From Limnohabitans sp. T6-20 (lineage in GTDB: Bacteria > Pseudomonadota > Gammaproteobacteria > Burkholderiales > Burkholderiaceae_C): a DNA stretch of 64,000 nucleotides. Positions within the stretch are counted from its first letter, which is position 1. Each line of letters starts with the position of its first letter. Below are positions 17,231-26,672 of this stretch, in pieces. Below the pieces are notes generated by a model. That model made no database searches. It was not told the DNA's origin and saw only the letters and a list, made by a program, of their open reading frames with translations. A program made the translations under genes and the position numbers. The stretch covers positions 806,001 to 870,000 of the forward strand of contig NZ_NERW01000002.1 in assembly GCF_003063505.1 (NCBI RefSeq), read 5' to 3'.

Positions 17231-18553
17231 ATGAAACCGATCAAAGTAGGCCTCTTGGGCGTGGGCACTGTGGGCAGCGGCACATTCAATGTGCTCAAGC
17301 GTAACCAGGGTGAAATTCAGCGACGGGCTGGCCGCGGTATCGAAATCACCATGGTGGCCGACCTCGATGTGGCGCGTGCCAAAGCGTTGGTGGGCGAGGG
17401 TGTTCAAGTGGTGGCCGATGGCCGTGAGGTGATTGCCAATCCCGAGATCGACATCGTCATTGAATTGATTGGTGGTTACGGCATCGCCAAAACTTTGGTG
17501 ATGGAGGCGATTGCCGCAGGCAAGCATGTGGTCACGGCTAACAAAGCCTTGCTGGCCGTGCATGGCACTGAAATTTTTGCCGCTGCGCAAGCCAAAGGCG
17601 TCATGGTGGCCTTTGAGGCCGCTGTGGCGGGTGGTATTCCGATCATCAAGGCGCTGCGCGAAGGCCTGACCGCCAACAGCATCCAGTGGGTGGCAGGCAT
17701 CATTAATGGCACCACCAACTTCATCTTGTCCGAAATGCGCGACAAGGGCCTGGACTTTGGCGTGGTGCTGAAAGAAGCCCAGCGGCTGGGTTATGCCGAA
17801 GCCGATCCGACATTTGACATTGAAGGTGTGGATGCCGCCCACAAAGTGACGCTCATGAGCGCGATCGCTTTCGGCATTCCAGTCCAGTTTGACAAGGCGT
17901 ATGTGGAAGGCATCACCCAACTGGGGGCTGCCGATATCAAGTATGCCGAGCAATTGGGCTACCGCATCAAGCTCTTGGGTATCACCAAGCGTACAGCAAA
18001 CGGTGTGGAGTTGCGTGTGCACCCCAGCCTGGTGCCAACCCAGCGCTTGATCGCCAACGTAGAAGGTGCGATGAATGCGGTGATGGTGCAGGGCGATGCC
18101 GTAGGCACCACTTTGTATTACGGCAAGGGCGCAGGCTCTGAGCCAACGGCCAGCGCTGTGATTGCCGATTTGGTGGACATCACCCGTTTGCACACCGCAG
18201 ATCCACTCAACCGTGTGCCGCACTTGGCGTTCCAGCCGAATGCCATGAGCAACTTGTCGGTGTTGCCGATGTCCGAAGTGGTGACCAGTTATTACCTGCG
18301 TTTGCGCGTGGCCGATCAAGCTGGTGTTTTGGCCAAGTTGACGGGTCTCTTGGCGCAAGCCGATATCAGCATCGATGCCGTGTTGCAACGCGAGGCCGAT
18401 CAGGTCAGCCAAGCAGGCGAGAACCAAACCGATGTGATCATCTTGACGCACGACACGCGTGAAGGCACCCTGAGCGCCGTCTTGGCCGAAATGCAGGCAC
18501 TGCCCACCGTGATGGCACCGATTGTGCGCATTCGCAAGGAAGAGTTGAACTGA
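17231..18553 (+). CDS. hom: Homoserine dehydrogenase
   Basis: Hom reduces aspartate semialdehyde to homoserine, the branch point for threonine and methionine. The 440-residue protein has the NAD(P)-binding start KVGLLGVGTVGSGTF, the catalytic domain with AAVAGGIPIIKALREG near 137 and GIINGTTNFIL near 156, and a C-terminal ACT domain (from about 355, YYLRLRVADQAGVLAKLTG) that commonly binds threonine for feedback inhibition. Its stop overlaps the thrC ATG (TGATG). The pair is an obvious threonine-synthesis unit. Confidence 0.97.
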   Translation: MKPIKVGLLGVGTVGSGTFNVLKRNQGEIQRRAGRGIEITMVADLDVARAKALVGEGVQVVADGREVIANPEIDIVIELIGGYGIAKTLVMEAIAAGKHVVTANKALLAVHGTEIFAAAQAKGVMVAFEAAVAGGIPIIKALREGLTANSIQWVAGIINGTTNFILSEMRDKGLDFGVVLKEAQRLGYAEADPTFDIEGVDAAHKVTLMSAIAFGIPVQFDKAYVEGITQLGAADIKYAEQLGYRIKLLGITKRTANGVELRVHPSLVPTQRLIANVEGAMNAVMVQGDAVGTTLYYGKGAGSEPTASAVIADLVDITRLHTADPLNRVPHLAFQPNAMSNLSVLPMSEVVTSYYLRLRVADQAGVLAKLTGLLAQADISIDAVLQREADQVSQAGENQTDVIILTHDTREGTLSAVLAEMQALPTVMAPIVRIRKEELN

Positions 18554-19998
18554 TGCGCTACCTGTCGACCCGCGGTCACGCCGACCGCAAACAATTTTGT
18601 GAAATTTTGCTCGAAGGTCTGGCGCCTGATGGCGGTTTGTACTTGCCAGAGAGCTATCCCAAACTCGATGCGGCTGCGCTGACACATTTGCGTCAGGTTT
18701 GGCAAAGCCAGGGCTATGCCGCTTTGGCGTTCGAGGTCTTGTCGCTCTACATCGACGACATTCCGCGCGAAGATTTGCAAGCCTTGTGCCGCAAGACCTA
18801 CACGAAAGAGGTGTTCGGTACCCCGGAAATCGTGCCCCTCAAACCTCTGCAAACTGCAGGCCAAAGTCAGCCGGATCTGTATCTGGAAGCTTTGTCCAAC
18901 GGCCCGACACTGGCCTTCAAGGACATGGCCATGCAGTTGCTGGGCAACTTGTTTGAATACGAGTTGGCGCGGCGCGGCGAAGAGCTCAACATTTTGGGCG
19001 CGACCTCGGGCGACACCGGCAGCGCGGCCGAATACGCCATGCGCGGCAAAAAAGGTGTTCGTGTCTTCATGACCAGCCCGCACGGCCGCATGAGCCCGTT
19101 TCAGCAAGCCCAGATGTTCAGCTTGCTCGACGAGAACATCCACAACATCGCCGTGGAAGGCGTGTTTGACGATTGTCAGGACATCGTCAAAGCGGTCTCC
19201 AACGATCTGGATTTCAAGCGTCGCTACAAGATTGGCACCGTGAATTCGATCAACTGGGCACGGTTGCTGGCTCAGGTGGTGTATTACTTTGCAGGCTACT
19301 TTCAGGCGACGACCAGCAACAATCAGAAAGTCAGCTTCACCGTGCCCAGTGGCAACTTTGGCAACGTGTGCGCAGGGCATGTGGCTCGCATGATGGGCTT
19401 GCCGATTGACCGTTTGGTGGTGGCGACCAACGAAAACGATGTGCTCGACGAGTTTTTCCGTACCGGCATCTACCGCGTGCGCGGCACTGCCGATACGCAC
19501 GAAACGTCCAGCCCATCGATGGACATTTCCAAAGCCAGCAATTTCGAACGCTTTGTGTTTGACCTGCTGGAGCGCGATGGCGCCAAAGTCAAGGCCATTT
19601 TTGGTGAGGGCCTCAGCCGTCAAGGGTTTTTTGACCTGTCTGGCGATGCGCGCTTTGCCAAGGCGGCTGGTTTTTATGGTTTTGAAAGTGGCCGCAGCAC
19701 CCACGCAGACCGTCTCAAGACGATTCAGCAGGTGTTTGCTTCCTACGGCGTGATGATCGACACCCACACCGCAGATGGCGTGAAAGTGGCCAAAGAGCAT
19801 GTGAAGCGCGCCGTGCCCATGGTCGTTCTGGAAACGGCATTGCCCATCAAATTTGCCTCGACCATTGTGGAGGCCTTGGGTCGCCAACCTGATCGCCCAG
19901 CCAAGTTTGAAGGCATCGAGCTGTTGCCCAAGCGGGTGCAAGTCATGCCTGCCGATGTGGATTTGATCAAGACTTACATCACACAACACTGCGATTGA
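18553..19998 (+). CDS. thrC: Threonine synthase
   Basis: ThrC converts O-phosphohomoserine to threonine with pyridoxal phosphate. The 481-residue protein begins MRYLSTRGHADRKQF, typical of the long (E. coli/yeast-like) class. The PLP lysine is in LAFKDMAMQLLG near residue 119, the glycine-rich phosphate loop is ATSGDTGSAA near 155, and FTVPSGNFGNVCAG near 264 is characteristic. It shares one base with hom, and moeA starts five bases after its stop, so hom-thrC-moeA-moaD-moaE are probably one transcript. Confidence 0.97.
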   Translation: MRYLSTRGHADRKQFCEILLEGLAPDGGLYLPESYPKLDAAALTHLRQVWQSQGYAALAFEVLSLYIDDIPREDLQALCRKTYTKEVFGTPEIVPLKPLQTAGQSQPDLYLEALSNGPTLAFKDMAMQLLGNLFEYELARRGEELNILGATSGDTGSAAEYAMRGKKGVRVFMTSPHGRMSPFQQAQMFSLLDENIHNIAVEGVFDDCQDIVKAVSNDLDFKRRYKIGTVNSINWARLLAQVVYYFAGYFQATTSNNQKVSFTVPSGNFGNVCAGHVARMMGLPIDRLVVATNENDVLDEFFRTGIYRVRGTADTHETSSPSMDISKASNFERFVFDLLERDGAKVKAIFGEGLSRQGFFDLSGDARFAKAAGFYGFESGRSTHADRLKTIQQVFASYGVMIDTHTADGVKVAKEHVKRAVPMVVLETALPIKFASTIVEALGRQPDRPAKFEGIELLPKRVQVMPADVDLIKTYITQHCD

Positions 19999-20003
19999 GC
20001 CCC

Positions 20004-21263
20004 ATGACCACAGCCCCACGCGCACCTTTGATGTCACTCGATGAAGCGCTGAAAACGCTGTTGGCGCAAATCAGCCCCTTGGTGGACGTGGAGTCGGTGG
20101 CGACACTGGATGCCGATGGGCGCATCCTGGCGCAAGACCTGGTTTCTGCTTTGCAGGTGCCTGCTTTTGACAACTCGTCCATGGATGGTTATGCGGTGCG
20201 CAGCGCCGATGTGCAGCAAGCCGGCGCAGAGTTGACCGTGACCCAGCGCATTGCCGCGGGCCACCACGGTCAGCCTTTGTTGCCGGGGCAAGCGGCCCGC
20301 ATTTTCACGGGGGCACCTGTGCCGCCAGGCGCCGATGCCATCGTCATGCAGGAGCAAGCCGAGTTGCTGTCAGCTGACACGCCTGATCGGGTCCGTTTTT
20401 TGACGGCTGCCCAGCCAGGGCAGTGGGTGCGTCGCAGCGGAGAAGATGTACGCCAGGGCGATACTGTGCTCAAGTGTGGCCAAAAACTGGGGCCCGCTGA
20501 AATGGGTCTGGCCGCCAGCCTGGGCTTGGCACACCTGAAGGTCATGCGCCGCCCCAAAGTGGCCTTGTTTTCGACGGGCGATGAGTTGGTCATGCCTGGT
20601 GAAGTGGCACCGGCCGACATGCCGCCCGGTGCCATTTACAACTCCAACCGTTTTTTCTTGCGGGCTTTGCTGCACCGCTTTGGTTGTGAGGTGAGCGATT
20701 TGGGCATTGTTCCGGACCGCCGTGAAGCCACGGTGGCTGCGCTCAAAACAGCGGCGGATCACCATGACCTGATTGTGACCAGTGGCGGGGTGTCGGTCGG
20801 CGAAGAAGACCATGTGAAACCCGCCGTGCAATCTTTGGGGGATTTGGCGCTTTGGCAAATTGCCATGAAGCCCGGCAAGCCTTTCGCGTATGGCCATGTC
20901 CGACGCGAAACGGCACAGGGCATGGCGCATTTTGTGGGTTTACCCGGAAATCCCGTGTCCAGTTTCATGACCTTCTTGCTGCTGGTCAAACCCCTGATTT
21001 TGGCGCTGCAAGGTGCCGAGCAGGTGGCACCCGTCTGCTTGCCATTGCCTGCCCATTTTGATGTGCCCAAAGCGGATAAGCGGCGTGAGTTTTTGCGTGT
21101 CCGCCGCAACGCACAAGGTGGACTCGACTTGTTCCCGAACCAAAGTTCGGGGGTTCTGACCTCGGTGGTTTGGGGCGATGGTGTGGTGGACAACCCGGCT
21201 GGGCACTGCATCGCCAAAGGCGATACGGTCAACTTTTGGCCTTTTGCGGAATGGCTGTCATGA
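20004..21263 (+). CDS. moeA: Molybdopterin molybdotransferase MoeA
   Basis: MoeA inserts molybdate into adenylylated molybdopterin. The 419-residue protein shows the family landmarks: DNSSMDGYAVRS near residue 56, RIFTGAPVPPGADAIVMQEQ near 96, the MoCF domain with VALFSTGDELVMPGE near 193, TSGGVSVGEEDHVK near 255, and GLPGNPVSSFMTF near 312. The ATG at 20004 is preferred to a TTG at 19995 inside thrC. Its stop overlaps moaD (ATGA). Confidence 0.96.
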   Translation: MTTAPRAPLMSLDEALKTLLAQISPLVDVESVATLDADGRILAQDLVSALQVPAFDNSSMDGYAVRSADVQQAGAELTVTQRIAAGHHGQPLLPGQAARIFTGAPVPPGADAIVMQEQAELLSADTPDRVRFLTAAQPGQWVRRSGEDVRQGDTVLKCGQKLGPAEMGLAASLGLAHLKVMRRPKVALFSTGDELVMPGEVAPADMPPGAIYNSNRFFLRALLHRFGCEVSDLGIVPDRREATVAALKTAADHHDLIVTSGGVSVGEEDHVKPAVQSLGDLALWQIAMKPGKPFAYGHVRRETAQGMAHFVGLPGNPVSSFMTFLLLVKPLILALQGAEQVAPVCLPLPAHFDVPKADKRREFLRVRRNAQGGLDLFPNQSSGVLTSVVWGDGVVDNPAGHCIAKGDTVNFWPFAEWLS

Positions 21264-21511
21264 AAATTCAGGTGCGTTACTTTGCTTCTTTGCGTGAAAC
21301 CATTGGTGTGGCCAGTGAGGTCGTGGACACAGCGTGCGAAGACGTGGCGGGTCTGCGACAGCAACTGATGGCACGTGGTGAGGCCCATGCCGAGTGCTTG
21401 GCTGCAGGTCGCCCCGTGCGCGTGGCGGTCAATCAAGTCATGGCCAACGACGCCACGCTGCTGTCTGGCGACTGCGAAGTGGCGTTTTTCCCGCCTGTCA
21501 CAGGAGGTTGA
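21260..21511 (+). CDS. moaD: Molybdopterin synthase small subunit (sulfur carrier)
   Basis: MoaD is a ubiquitin-like sulfur carrier that delivers thiocarboxylate sulfur to precursor Z in molybdopterin synthase. The 83-residue protein starts MKIQVRYFASLRE and ends with the essential Gly-Gly (FFPPVTGG). The ATG overlaps the moeA stop by four bases. The partner subunit moaE begins five bases after its stop. Confidence 0.96.
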   Translation: MKIQVRYFASLRETIGVASEVVDTACEDVAGLRQQLMARGEAHAECLAAGRPVRVAVNQVMANDATLLSGDCEVAFFPPVTGG

Positions 21512-21515
21512 GGCC

Positions 21516-22004
21516 ATGTCGTCGCGTGTCACGATTCAGACGGAGGACTTCGACGTCTCCCAGGAGCTCAAGGCTTTGAGAGCGCAAGATTTGCGCGTTG
21601 GGGCGGTGTGCAGCTTTGTGGGCACGGTGCGAGATACCCGTGCTTTGACGGGGGTGGCCCAAGACGAAGTGCAGGCCATGGAGCTTGAGCATTACCCTGG
21701 TATGACCGAAAAATCGATCGAAGGCATGATCGAAGAAGCGCACAAGCGCTTTGATTTTTACGCCGCGCGTGTGGTGCACCGAGTGGGGCGGCTTTTGCCC
21801 GCTGACCAGATTGTGTTTGTTGCGGTCACTTCTGCGCACCGCGGGGAAAGCTTCAAAGCGTGTGAATTCCTGATGGACTATCTGAAGACCCAGGCACCCT
21901 TCTGGAAAAAAGAGCAAACACCTCAAGGTGCGCAATGGGTTGATGCCCGTGTGTCGGACGATGCCGCGCTGGCCCGCTGGGGCATTGAAGGCCAAAACGC
22001 CTGA
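21516..22004 (+). CDS. moaE: Molybdopterin synthase catalytic subunit
   Basis: MoaE binds precursor Z and receives sulfur from MoaD. The 162-residue protein contains AVCSFVGTVRD near residue 30, LEHYPGMTEKSIEGM near 54, HRVGRLLPADQIVFVAVTSAHR near 89-110 (in two halves), and the catalytic-lysine region TQAPFWKKEQ near 127. An AGGAGG sequence at 21502-21507 precedes the ATG at 21516. It is the last gene of the hom-thrC-moeADE run. Confidence 0.96.
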   Translation: MSSRVTIQTEDFDVSQELKALRAQDLRVGAVCSFVGTVRDTRALTGVAQDEVQAMELEHYPGMTEKSIEGMIEEAHKRFDFYAARVVHRVGRLLPADQIVFVAVTSAHRGESFKACEFLMDYLKTQAPFWKKEQTPQGAQWVDARVSDDAALARWGIEGQNA

Positions 22005-22015
22005 GGGCGTCAGTT

Positions 22016-22567
22016 TCAGTGTTTGTAGACCTGCGCCGTCAAGGGCGTGTCTGCGGCTGCTTCGGGGTGTTGCGCCGTGCTTGGGGGCGCAAGAGCCCAC
22101 TCGGCTTTGCCCATGCATTGGTGTATCAGATGGATCATGCCGTGGACCAACGGTGCTTGTAAGTTCAGTTGGCAAGACTGGGTGACTTCGGCTGTTTTCT
22201 TTTGAAAAATGATCTGCAGGGCGCCATGGGGCTGAAGACTCAGCTGTGCATCGGTGATCAAAAGGGGCTCATCACCCAAAGGCAACTGCTGGGGTTGCGC
22301 CGAATACGGCGTTGAAAAATCAGCGGTTTGCAAAAAAGCATCCCGTTTGATTTCGGTCAACATGTGTTGCGTTGAGGCATCTGTGGCGGTCATGTCCGGT
22401 TGCGCCGCCTCCAGCCTGACAATGGATTGCTCCATGGCCGGCATCAGCCGAATGGCCATGCGACGCGTCAGCCAAAAACGGAACTCCTGACCGTCTTGGG
22501 TGTTGAGTTTGAGCTGCAGACGATCCTGGCGTTCGTCGTAGCTGACGGACAGCTGGTGAATGTTCAT
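22016..22567 (-). CDS. Conserved-looking protein of unknown function
   Basis: This 183-residue protein is read against the moaE and clpB genes. It starts [19 protein letters not shown], continues with [19 protein letters not shown] near residue 30 and [20 protein letters not shown] near 102. It has no signal peptide, membrane helix or catalytic motif that I recognise. The alternation of beta-type strands and the position between moaE and clpB suggest a soluble cytoplasmic protein. I do not assign a function. Its start lies 86 bases from clpB, so its promoter region overlaps the heat-shock promoter region of clpB. Confidence 0.8.
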   Translation of the reverse strand: MNIHQLSVSYDERQDRLQLKLNTQDGQEFRFWLTRRMAIRLMPAMEQSIVRLEAAQPDMTATDASTQHMLTEIKRDAFLQTADFSTPYSAQPQQLPLGDEPLLITDAQLSLQPHGALQIIFQKKTAEVTQSCQLNLQAPLVHGMIHLIHQCMGKAEWALAPPSTAQHPEAAADTPLTAQVYKH

Positions 22568-22604
22568 CTCTTGATTTTAGGCAACATGCCAGCGCACTCC
22601 AAGC

Positions 22605-22632
22605 CTTGAAAATGGGCAATGACCCCCAAGAT
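22605..22632 (+). promoter_or_regulatory. Sigma-32 (RpoH) type promoter of clpB
   Basis: CTTGAAA (22605-22611) is an exact heat-shock -35 element. After an 11-base spacer, CCCCCAAGAT (22623-22632) resembles the C-rich heat-shock -10 element. The pair is 22 bases upstream of the clpB start and fits the known control of clpB by RpoH. Confidence 0.75.
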
Positions 22633-22653
22633 AGCGGTTATTGGAGAATATTC

Positions 22654-25260
22654 ATGCGCCTTGACAAATTGACCACCAAATTCCACGAAGCCCTGTCCGA
22701 TGCCCAGTCGCTGGCATTGGGACGTGACCACGCATACATTGAGCCATCGCATGTTTTGGTGGCCATGCTCAAGCAGGATGAAGGCCCCAAAGCCTTGCTG
22801 TTGCGTGCAGGGGTGCAGGTGCAAGGCTTGCTGATGGCGGCGGAAGCTGCGGTCGGCCGCTTGCCACAAGTCACAGGCCAAGAGCAGGTGCAAGTGGGCC
22901 CTGAACTGGCCAAACTGCTTCAAGCGGCTGAAAAAGAGTCGATCAAGCGGGGCGATGCCTTCATTGCCAGTGAACTTTTTTTGCTGGCGGTCGCGGATAA
23001 CAAGGGTGATGCCGGACGCATGGCCAAAGAGCATGGCCTGAGTCGCAAGAGCCTGGAGTCGGCCATTGATGCCGTGCGTGGTGGCCAGACGGTTGGCAAT
23101 GCCGATGCGGAAGGCCAGCGCGAAGCCCTTAAAAAATACTGCATTGACCTGACCGAGCGCGCACGGATTGGCAAACTGGATCCGGTGATCGGTCGCGATG
23201 ACGAAATTCGCCGGGCCATTCAGGTTCTGCAGCGCCGCACCAAAAACAACCCGGTGTTGATTGGTGAGCCAGGGGTTGGCAAAACGGCCATTGTGGAGGG
23301 CTTGGCCCAGCGCATTGTGGCGGGCGAGGTGCCTGATTCGCTCAAGGGCAAGCGGGTGTTGTCGCTCGACATGGCCGCTTTGTTGGCCGGTGCCAAGTTC
23401 CGGGGCGAATTTGAAGAGCGCCTGAAAACCGTGCTGAGTGAGCTTGCCAAAGACGAAGGCCAAACGATTGTGTTCATTGACGAACTGCACACCATGGTCG
23501 GTGCGGGCAAGGCCGAAGGCGCGATGGACGCCGGCAACATGCTCAAGCCCGCATTGGCCAGGGGTGAGTTGCACTGTGTGGGGGCGACAACGCTGGACGA
23601 GTACCGCAAGTACATCGAAAAAGATGCCGCCTTGGAGCGTCGATTTCAGAAAATCCTGGTCAACGAGCCCACGGTGGAGGCCACCATTGCGATCTTGCGC
23701 GGCCTGCAGGAAAAATACGAAATTCACCATGGTGTGGACATCACCGACCCGGCCATCGTGGCTGCTGCCGAGTTGAGCCACCGTTACATCACCGACCGTT
23801 TCTTGCCCGATAAGGCGATTGATCTGATCGACGAGGCAGCGGCCAAGATCAAGATTGAAATCGACTCCAAGCCGGAGGTGATGGACAAGCTGGACCGCCG
23901 TTTGATTCAGTTGCAGATTGAACGTGAAGCCGTCCGCAAAGAACACGACGAAGCCTCTCAAAAGCGCTTTGCCTTGATCGAGGAAGAGATCGTCAAGCTC
24001 AAAAAAGAAGCTTCCGATCTGGAGGAAATCTGGCATGCCGAAAAGGCCCAGGCCCAAGGCGGCCAGCAGGTGCGTGAGCAAATTGACCAGTTGCGTCAAC
24101 AAATTGAAGACCTGACCCGCAAGGGCGACTTCAACAAAGTGGCCGAGCTGCAATATGGCAAGTTGCCTGCGCTGGAAAAAACACTCAAGGAAGTGCAGGC
24201 CAAAGAGGCTGCTCCCGGAGATAAACCAGTGCATCGCTTGCTGCGCACCCAGGTGGGAGCCGAAGAGATTGCCGAGGTGGTGTCGCGCGCCACGGGGATT
24301 CCGGTTTCCAAAATGATGCAGGGTGAGCGTGAGAAGTTGTTGCAAATGGAAGACAAGCTTCACCAGCGCGTGGTGGGGCAGGACGAAGCCATTTCTGCGG
24401 TGTCCAACGCCATTCGCCGTTCGCGTTCAGGCTTGTCTGACCCCAACCGCCCGACAGGTTCTTTCTTGTTTTTGGGACCCACGGGGGTGGGCAAGACCGA
24501 GCTGTGCAAAGCTTTGGCGGGCTTTTTGTTCGACAGCGAAGACCACCTGATCCGTGTCGACATGAGCGAGTTCATGGAAAAGCATTCGGTGGCGCGCTTG
24601 ATCGGTGCGCCTCCGGGCTATGTGGGCTACGAGGAGGGCGGTTACCTGACCGAGGCCGTGCGCCGCAAGCCCTACAGCGTGTTGTTGCTCGATGAGGTCG
24701 AAAAAGCCCATCCGGATGTTTTCAACATCTTGCTGCAGGTGCTCGACGATGGCCGTTTGACCGATGGCCAAGGCCGGACTGTGGACTTCAAGAACACCGT
24801 GATCGTGATGACCTCCAATTTGGGTTCGCACCTGATTCAGTCGATGGTGGGGCAACCTGCCGAAGACATCAAGGATGCGGTCTGGGATGAGCTGAAGACC
24901 CATTTCCGACCCGAGTTCTTAAATCGCATCGACGAGACGGTGGTGTTCCACGGCTTGGATGCGGACCACATCGCTTCGATTGCGTCGATTCAATTGCAGG
25001 TTCTCAAGGACCGTTTGATGCGCATGGACTTGAACCTGGAAGTCAGCCCAGCGGCTTTGTCCGAATTGGCCAAAGTGGGTTTTGATCCGGTGTTTGGCGC
25101 TCGTCCGCTCAAAAGGGCCATTCAGCAACGACTGGAGAACCCTTTGTCCCGTTTGTTGCTGGAAGGTCGCTTTCCGCCCAAGTGCCACATCGAGGTCTCG
25201 GTGGACCCGGTGCGACACCCCGGGCAGTTCGATTTCAAGGTGATCGAACCCAAGGCCTGA
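22654..25260 (+). CDS. clpB: ATP-dependent protein disaggregase ClpB
   Basis: ClpB is a hexameric AAA+ chaperone that works with DnaK to pull proteins out of aggregates. The 868-residue protein has an N-domain ([14 protein letters not shown] onward), the first AAA+ module with Walker A GEPGVGKT at about 204-211, the long coiled-coil middle domain at about 400-525 that distinguishes ClpB from ClpA and is rich in K/E, and a second module with [13 protein letters not shown] near 608. The length is typical. The start at 22654 matches family N-termini; an in-frame start at 22606 would overlap the promoter. A G-rich hairpin follows the stop. Confidence 0.98.
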   Translation: MRLDKLTTKFHEALSDAQSLALGRDHAYIEPSHVLVAMLKQDEGPKALLLRAGVQVQGLLMAAEAAVGRLPQVTGQEQVQVGPELAKLLQAAEKESIKRGDAFIASELFLLAVADNKGDAGRMAKEHGLSRKSLESAIDAVRGGQTVGNADAEGQREALKKYCIDLTERARIGKLDPVIGRDDEIRRAIQVLQRRTKNNPVLIGEPGVGKTAIVEGLAQRIVAGEVPDSLKGKRVLSLDMAALLAGAKFRGEFEERLKTVLSELAKDEGQTIVFIDELHTMVGAGKAEGAMDAGNMLKPALARGELHCVGATTLDEYRKYIEKDAALERRFQKILVNEPTVEATIAILRGLQEKYEIHHGVDITDPAIVAAAELSHRYITDRFLPDKAIDLIDEAAAKIKIEIDSKPEVMDKLDRRLIQLQIEREAVRKEHDEASQKRFALIEEEIVKLKKEASDLEEIWHAEKAQAQGGQQVREQIDQLRQQIEDLTRKGDFNKVAELQYGKLPALEKTLKEVQAKEAAPGDKPVHRLLRTQVGAEEIAEVVSRATGIPVSKMMQGEREKLLQMEDKLHQRVVGQDEAISAVSNAIRRSRSGLSDPNRPTGSFLFLGPTGVGKTELCKALAGFLFDSEDHLIRVDMSEFMEKHSVARLIGAPPGYVGYEEGGYLTEAVRRKPYSVLLLDEVEKAHPDVFNILLQVLDDGRLTDGQGRTVDFKNTVIVMTSNLGSHLIQSMVGQPAEDIKDAVWDELKTHFRPEFLNRIDETVVFHGLDADHIASIASIQLQVLKDRLMRMDLNLEVSPAALSELAKVGFDPVFGARPLKRAIQQRLENPLSRLLLEGRFPPKCHIEVSVDPVRHPGQFDFKVIEPKA

Positions 25261-25278
25261 ATGGGGCTCATTTGAAAC

Positions 25279-25304
25279 AAGGGGGCTGCTATCAGCCCCC
25301 TTCG
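25279..25304 (+). terminator. Probable intrinsic terminator of clpB
   Basis: AAGGGGGCTG-ctat-CAGCCCCCTT is a ten-base-pair perfect stem 18 bases past the clpB stop. The following T run is weak (TTCGTCTTTC). Confidence 0.7.
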
Positions 25305-25381
25305 TCTTTCAAGGCTAAACTTCATTCAGGGCAACGGGTTGCGTGCGTTCAGTTCCGGAACGGGCATGCCGATGACCTGCA

Positions 25382-26617
25382 ATGGATGTGACACTTATGC
25401 AATTGGCTTCTTCGGGCGTTGTCGCCACCCCTTGGCGTGACGATGCCAAAGTGATGGGATTGGTGGGCATGGCGCACGCCAGCTCCCATTTCTCCCATCT
25501 TTTGTTGCCCTTGATGTTTCCTGTTTTCATGCGGGATTTCGGCTGGAGCTTCTCCGAGTTGGGTTTGCTCAGCACCTTGTTTTTTGTGGTTTCGGGCACC
25601 GGGCAGGCGTGCGCTGGTTTTGTGGTTGACCGTGTCGGCGCCCGGCCTGTGTTGTTCATCTCGCAACTGCTCTTCATGGCGGCCTGTTCGCTGGCGTTCA
25701 TGGCCGAAAGCTATGCCGCTCTGATGGGGGTCGCAGTCTTGGCGGGCCTGGGCAATGCGCCGTTTCATCCGGTTGACTTCACCATCCTGAATCAGCGTGT
25801 TTCTTCGCCTCGATTGGGTTATGCCTTCAGTGTGCACGGATTGACCGGCAACTTGGGGTGGGCTCTGGCCCCGGTGTTTTTCACATTGACCACAGCCCTT
25901 TGGGGTTGGCGTCATGCATTTCTGGCCTCAGCCTGTGTGTATGCCTTGGTCCTTTTGGTGCTGGTGTGGAACCGGGCGCACTTGCTGACCACGACGGCTC
26001 AGAGACTGCCTGCATCGGGTGCTGTGCCAAGTGACTTGGCGTTCATGAGGCTGCCCGTGGTTTGGTGGTGCTTTGGCTTTTTCCTGTTGTCCACGGTCAC
26101 TTTGGCGGTGGTCCAAAACTTTGCTGTACCCATCCTGAAAGAACTGCACGGGGTGAGCCTGGAGCTGGCCTCCATGACCTTGACCGCGTACATGCTGTTC
26201 GGGGCTTTTGGCATGTTGGTGGGTGGTTTTGTGGCCGCCCGTTTTCCTGCCATGAGCGACCGTGTGGTGGCCATTTGCATGAGCTGCGCTGCCGTTCTGA
26301 TGGCTTTGTGCGCCAGTGGTTTGTTTGGTCACCTCGGGACTTTGTGGGTTTTGGCAGCCACCGGTTTTGCGGTCGGCGTCGGCGGTCCCAGTCGCGATTT
26401 GATGATCAAAAAGGCAACCCCCAAGGGGGCTACGGGGCGTGTGTATGGCTTGGTCTATTCCGGGCTTGATGTGGGTTTTGCATTGTCACCCTTGGTGTTC
26501 GGGTTTTTCATGGACAAGGGCTGGTACAGCGCAACGCTGCTGGGTGCCGCTTTGGTCCTTTTGTTGAGTGTGGGGGCCGCGCTCGGGGTGGGGCGACGGA
26601 CCGCAGTGCAGACATGA
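25382..26617 (+). CDS. MFS transporter
   Basis: This 411-residue inner-membrane protein has twelve hydrophobic segments in two groups of six separated by a hydrophilic loop at about residues 205-220, the plan of the major facilitator superfamily. The loop 2-3 motif is seen as GFVVDRVGARPVLF near residue 78. The C-terminal half carries the related GGFVAARFPAMSDRVV near 281. The family includes efflux and uptake carriers, and the substrate cannot be predicted. An ATG at 25397 is an alternative start. The gene lies 121 bases after clpB and 55 bases before the ThDP enzyme gene. Confidence 0.9.
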   Translation: MDVTLMQLASSGVVATPWRDDAKVMGLVGMAHASSHFSHLLLPLMFPVFMRDFGWSFSELGLLSTLFFVVSGTGQACAGFVVDRVGARPVLFISQLLFMAACSLAFMAESYAALMGVAVLAGLGNAPFHPVDFTILNQRVSSPRLGYAFSVHGLTGNLGWALAPVFFTLTTALWGWRHAFLASACVYALVLLVLVWNRAHLLTTTAQRLPASGAVPSDLAFMRLPVVWWCFGFFLLSTVTLAVVQNFAVPILKELHGVSLELASMTLTAYMLFGAFGMLVGGFVAARFPAMSDRVVAICMSCAAVLMALCASGLFGHLGTLWVLAATGFAVGVGGPSRDLMIKKATPKGATGRVYGLVYSGLDVGFALSPLVFGFFMDKGWYSATLLGAALVLLLSVGAALGVGRRTAVQT

Positions 26618-26672
26618 TCGAGCCCTAACGCCGGTGACAGTTGACTGTGTGCGGCTTGTGCACAATGCGCGC

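Noticed and set aside
15890..18685. A 931-codon open frame on the minus strand opposite alaA and hom
   Set aside because: It lies antisense to two clearly recognised genes, has no family resemblance and a His/Gln-rich composition typical of the reverse of GC-rich coding DNA.
22564..24363. A 599-codon minus-strand open frame opposite clpB
   Set aside because: Shadow frame; it would overlap the clpB promoter and coding region completely.
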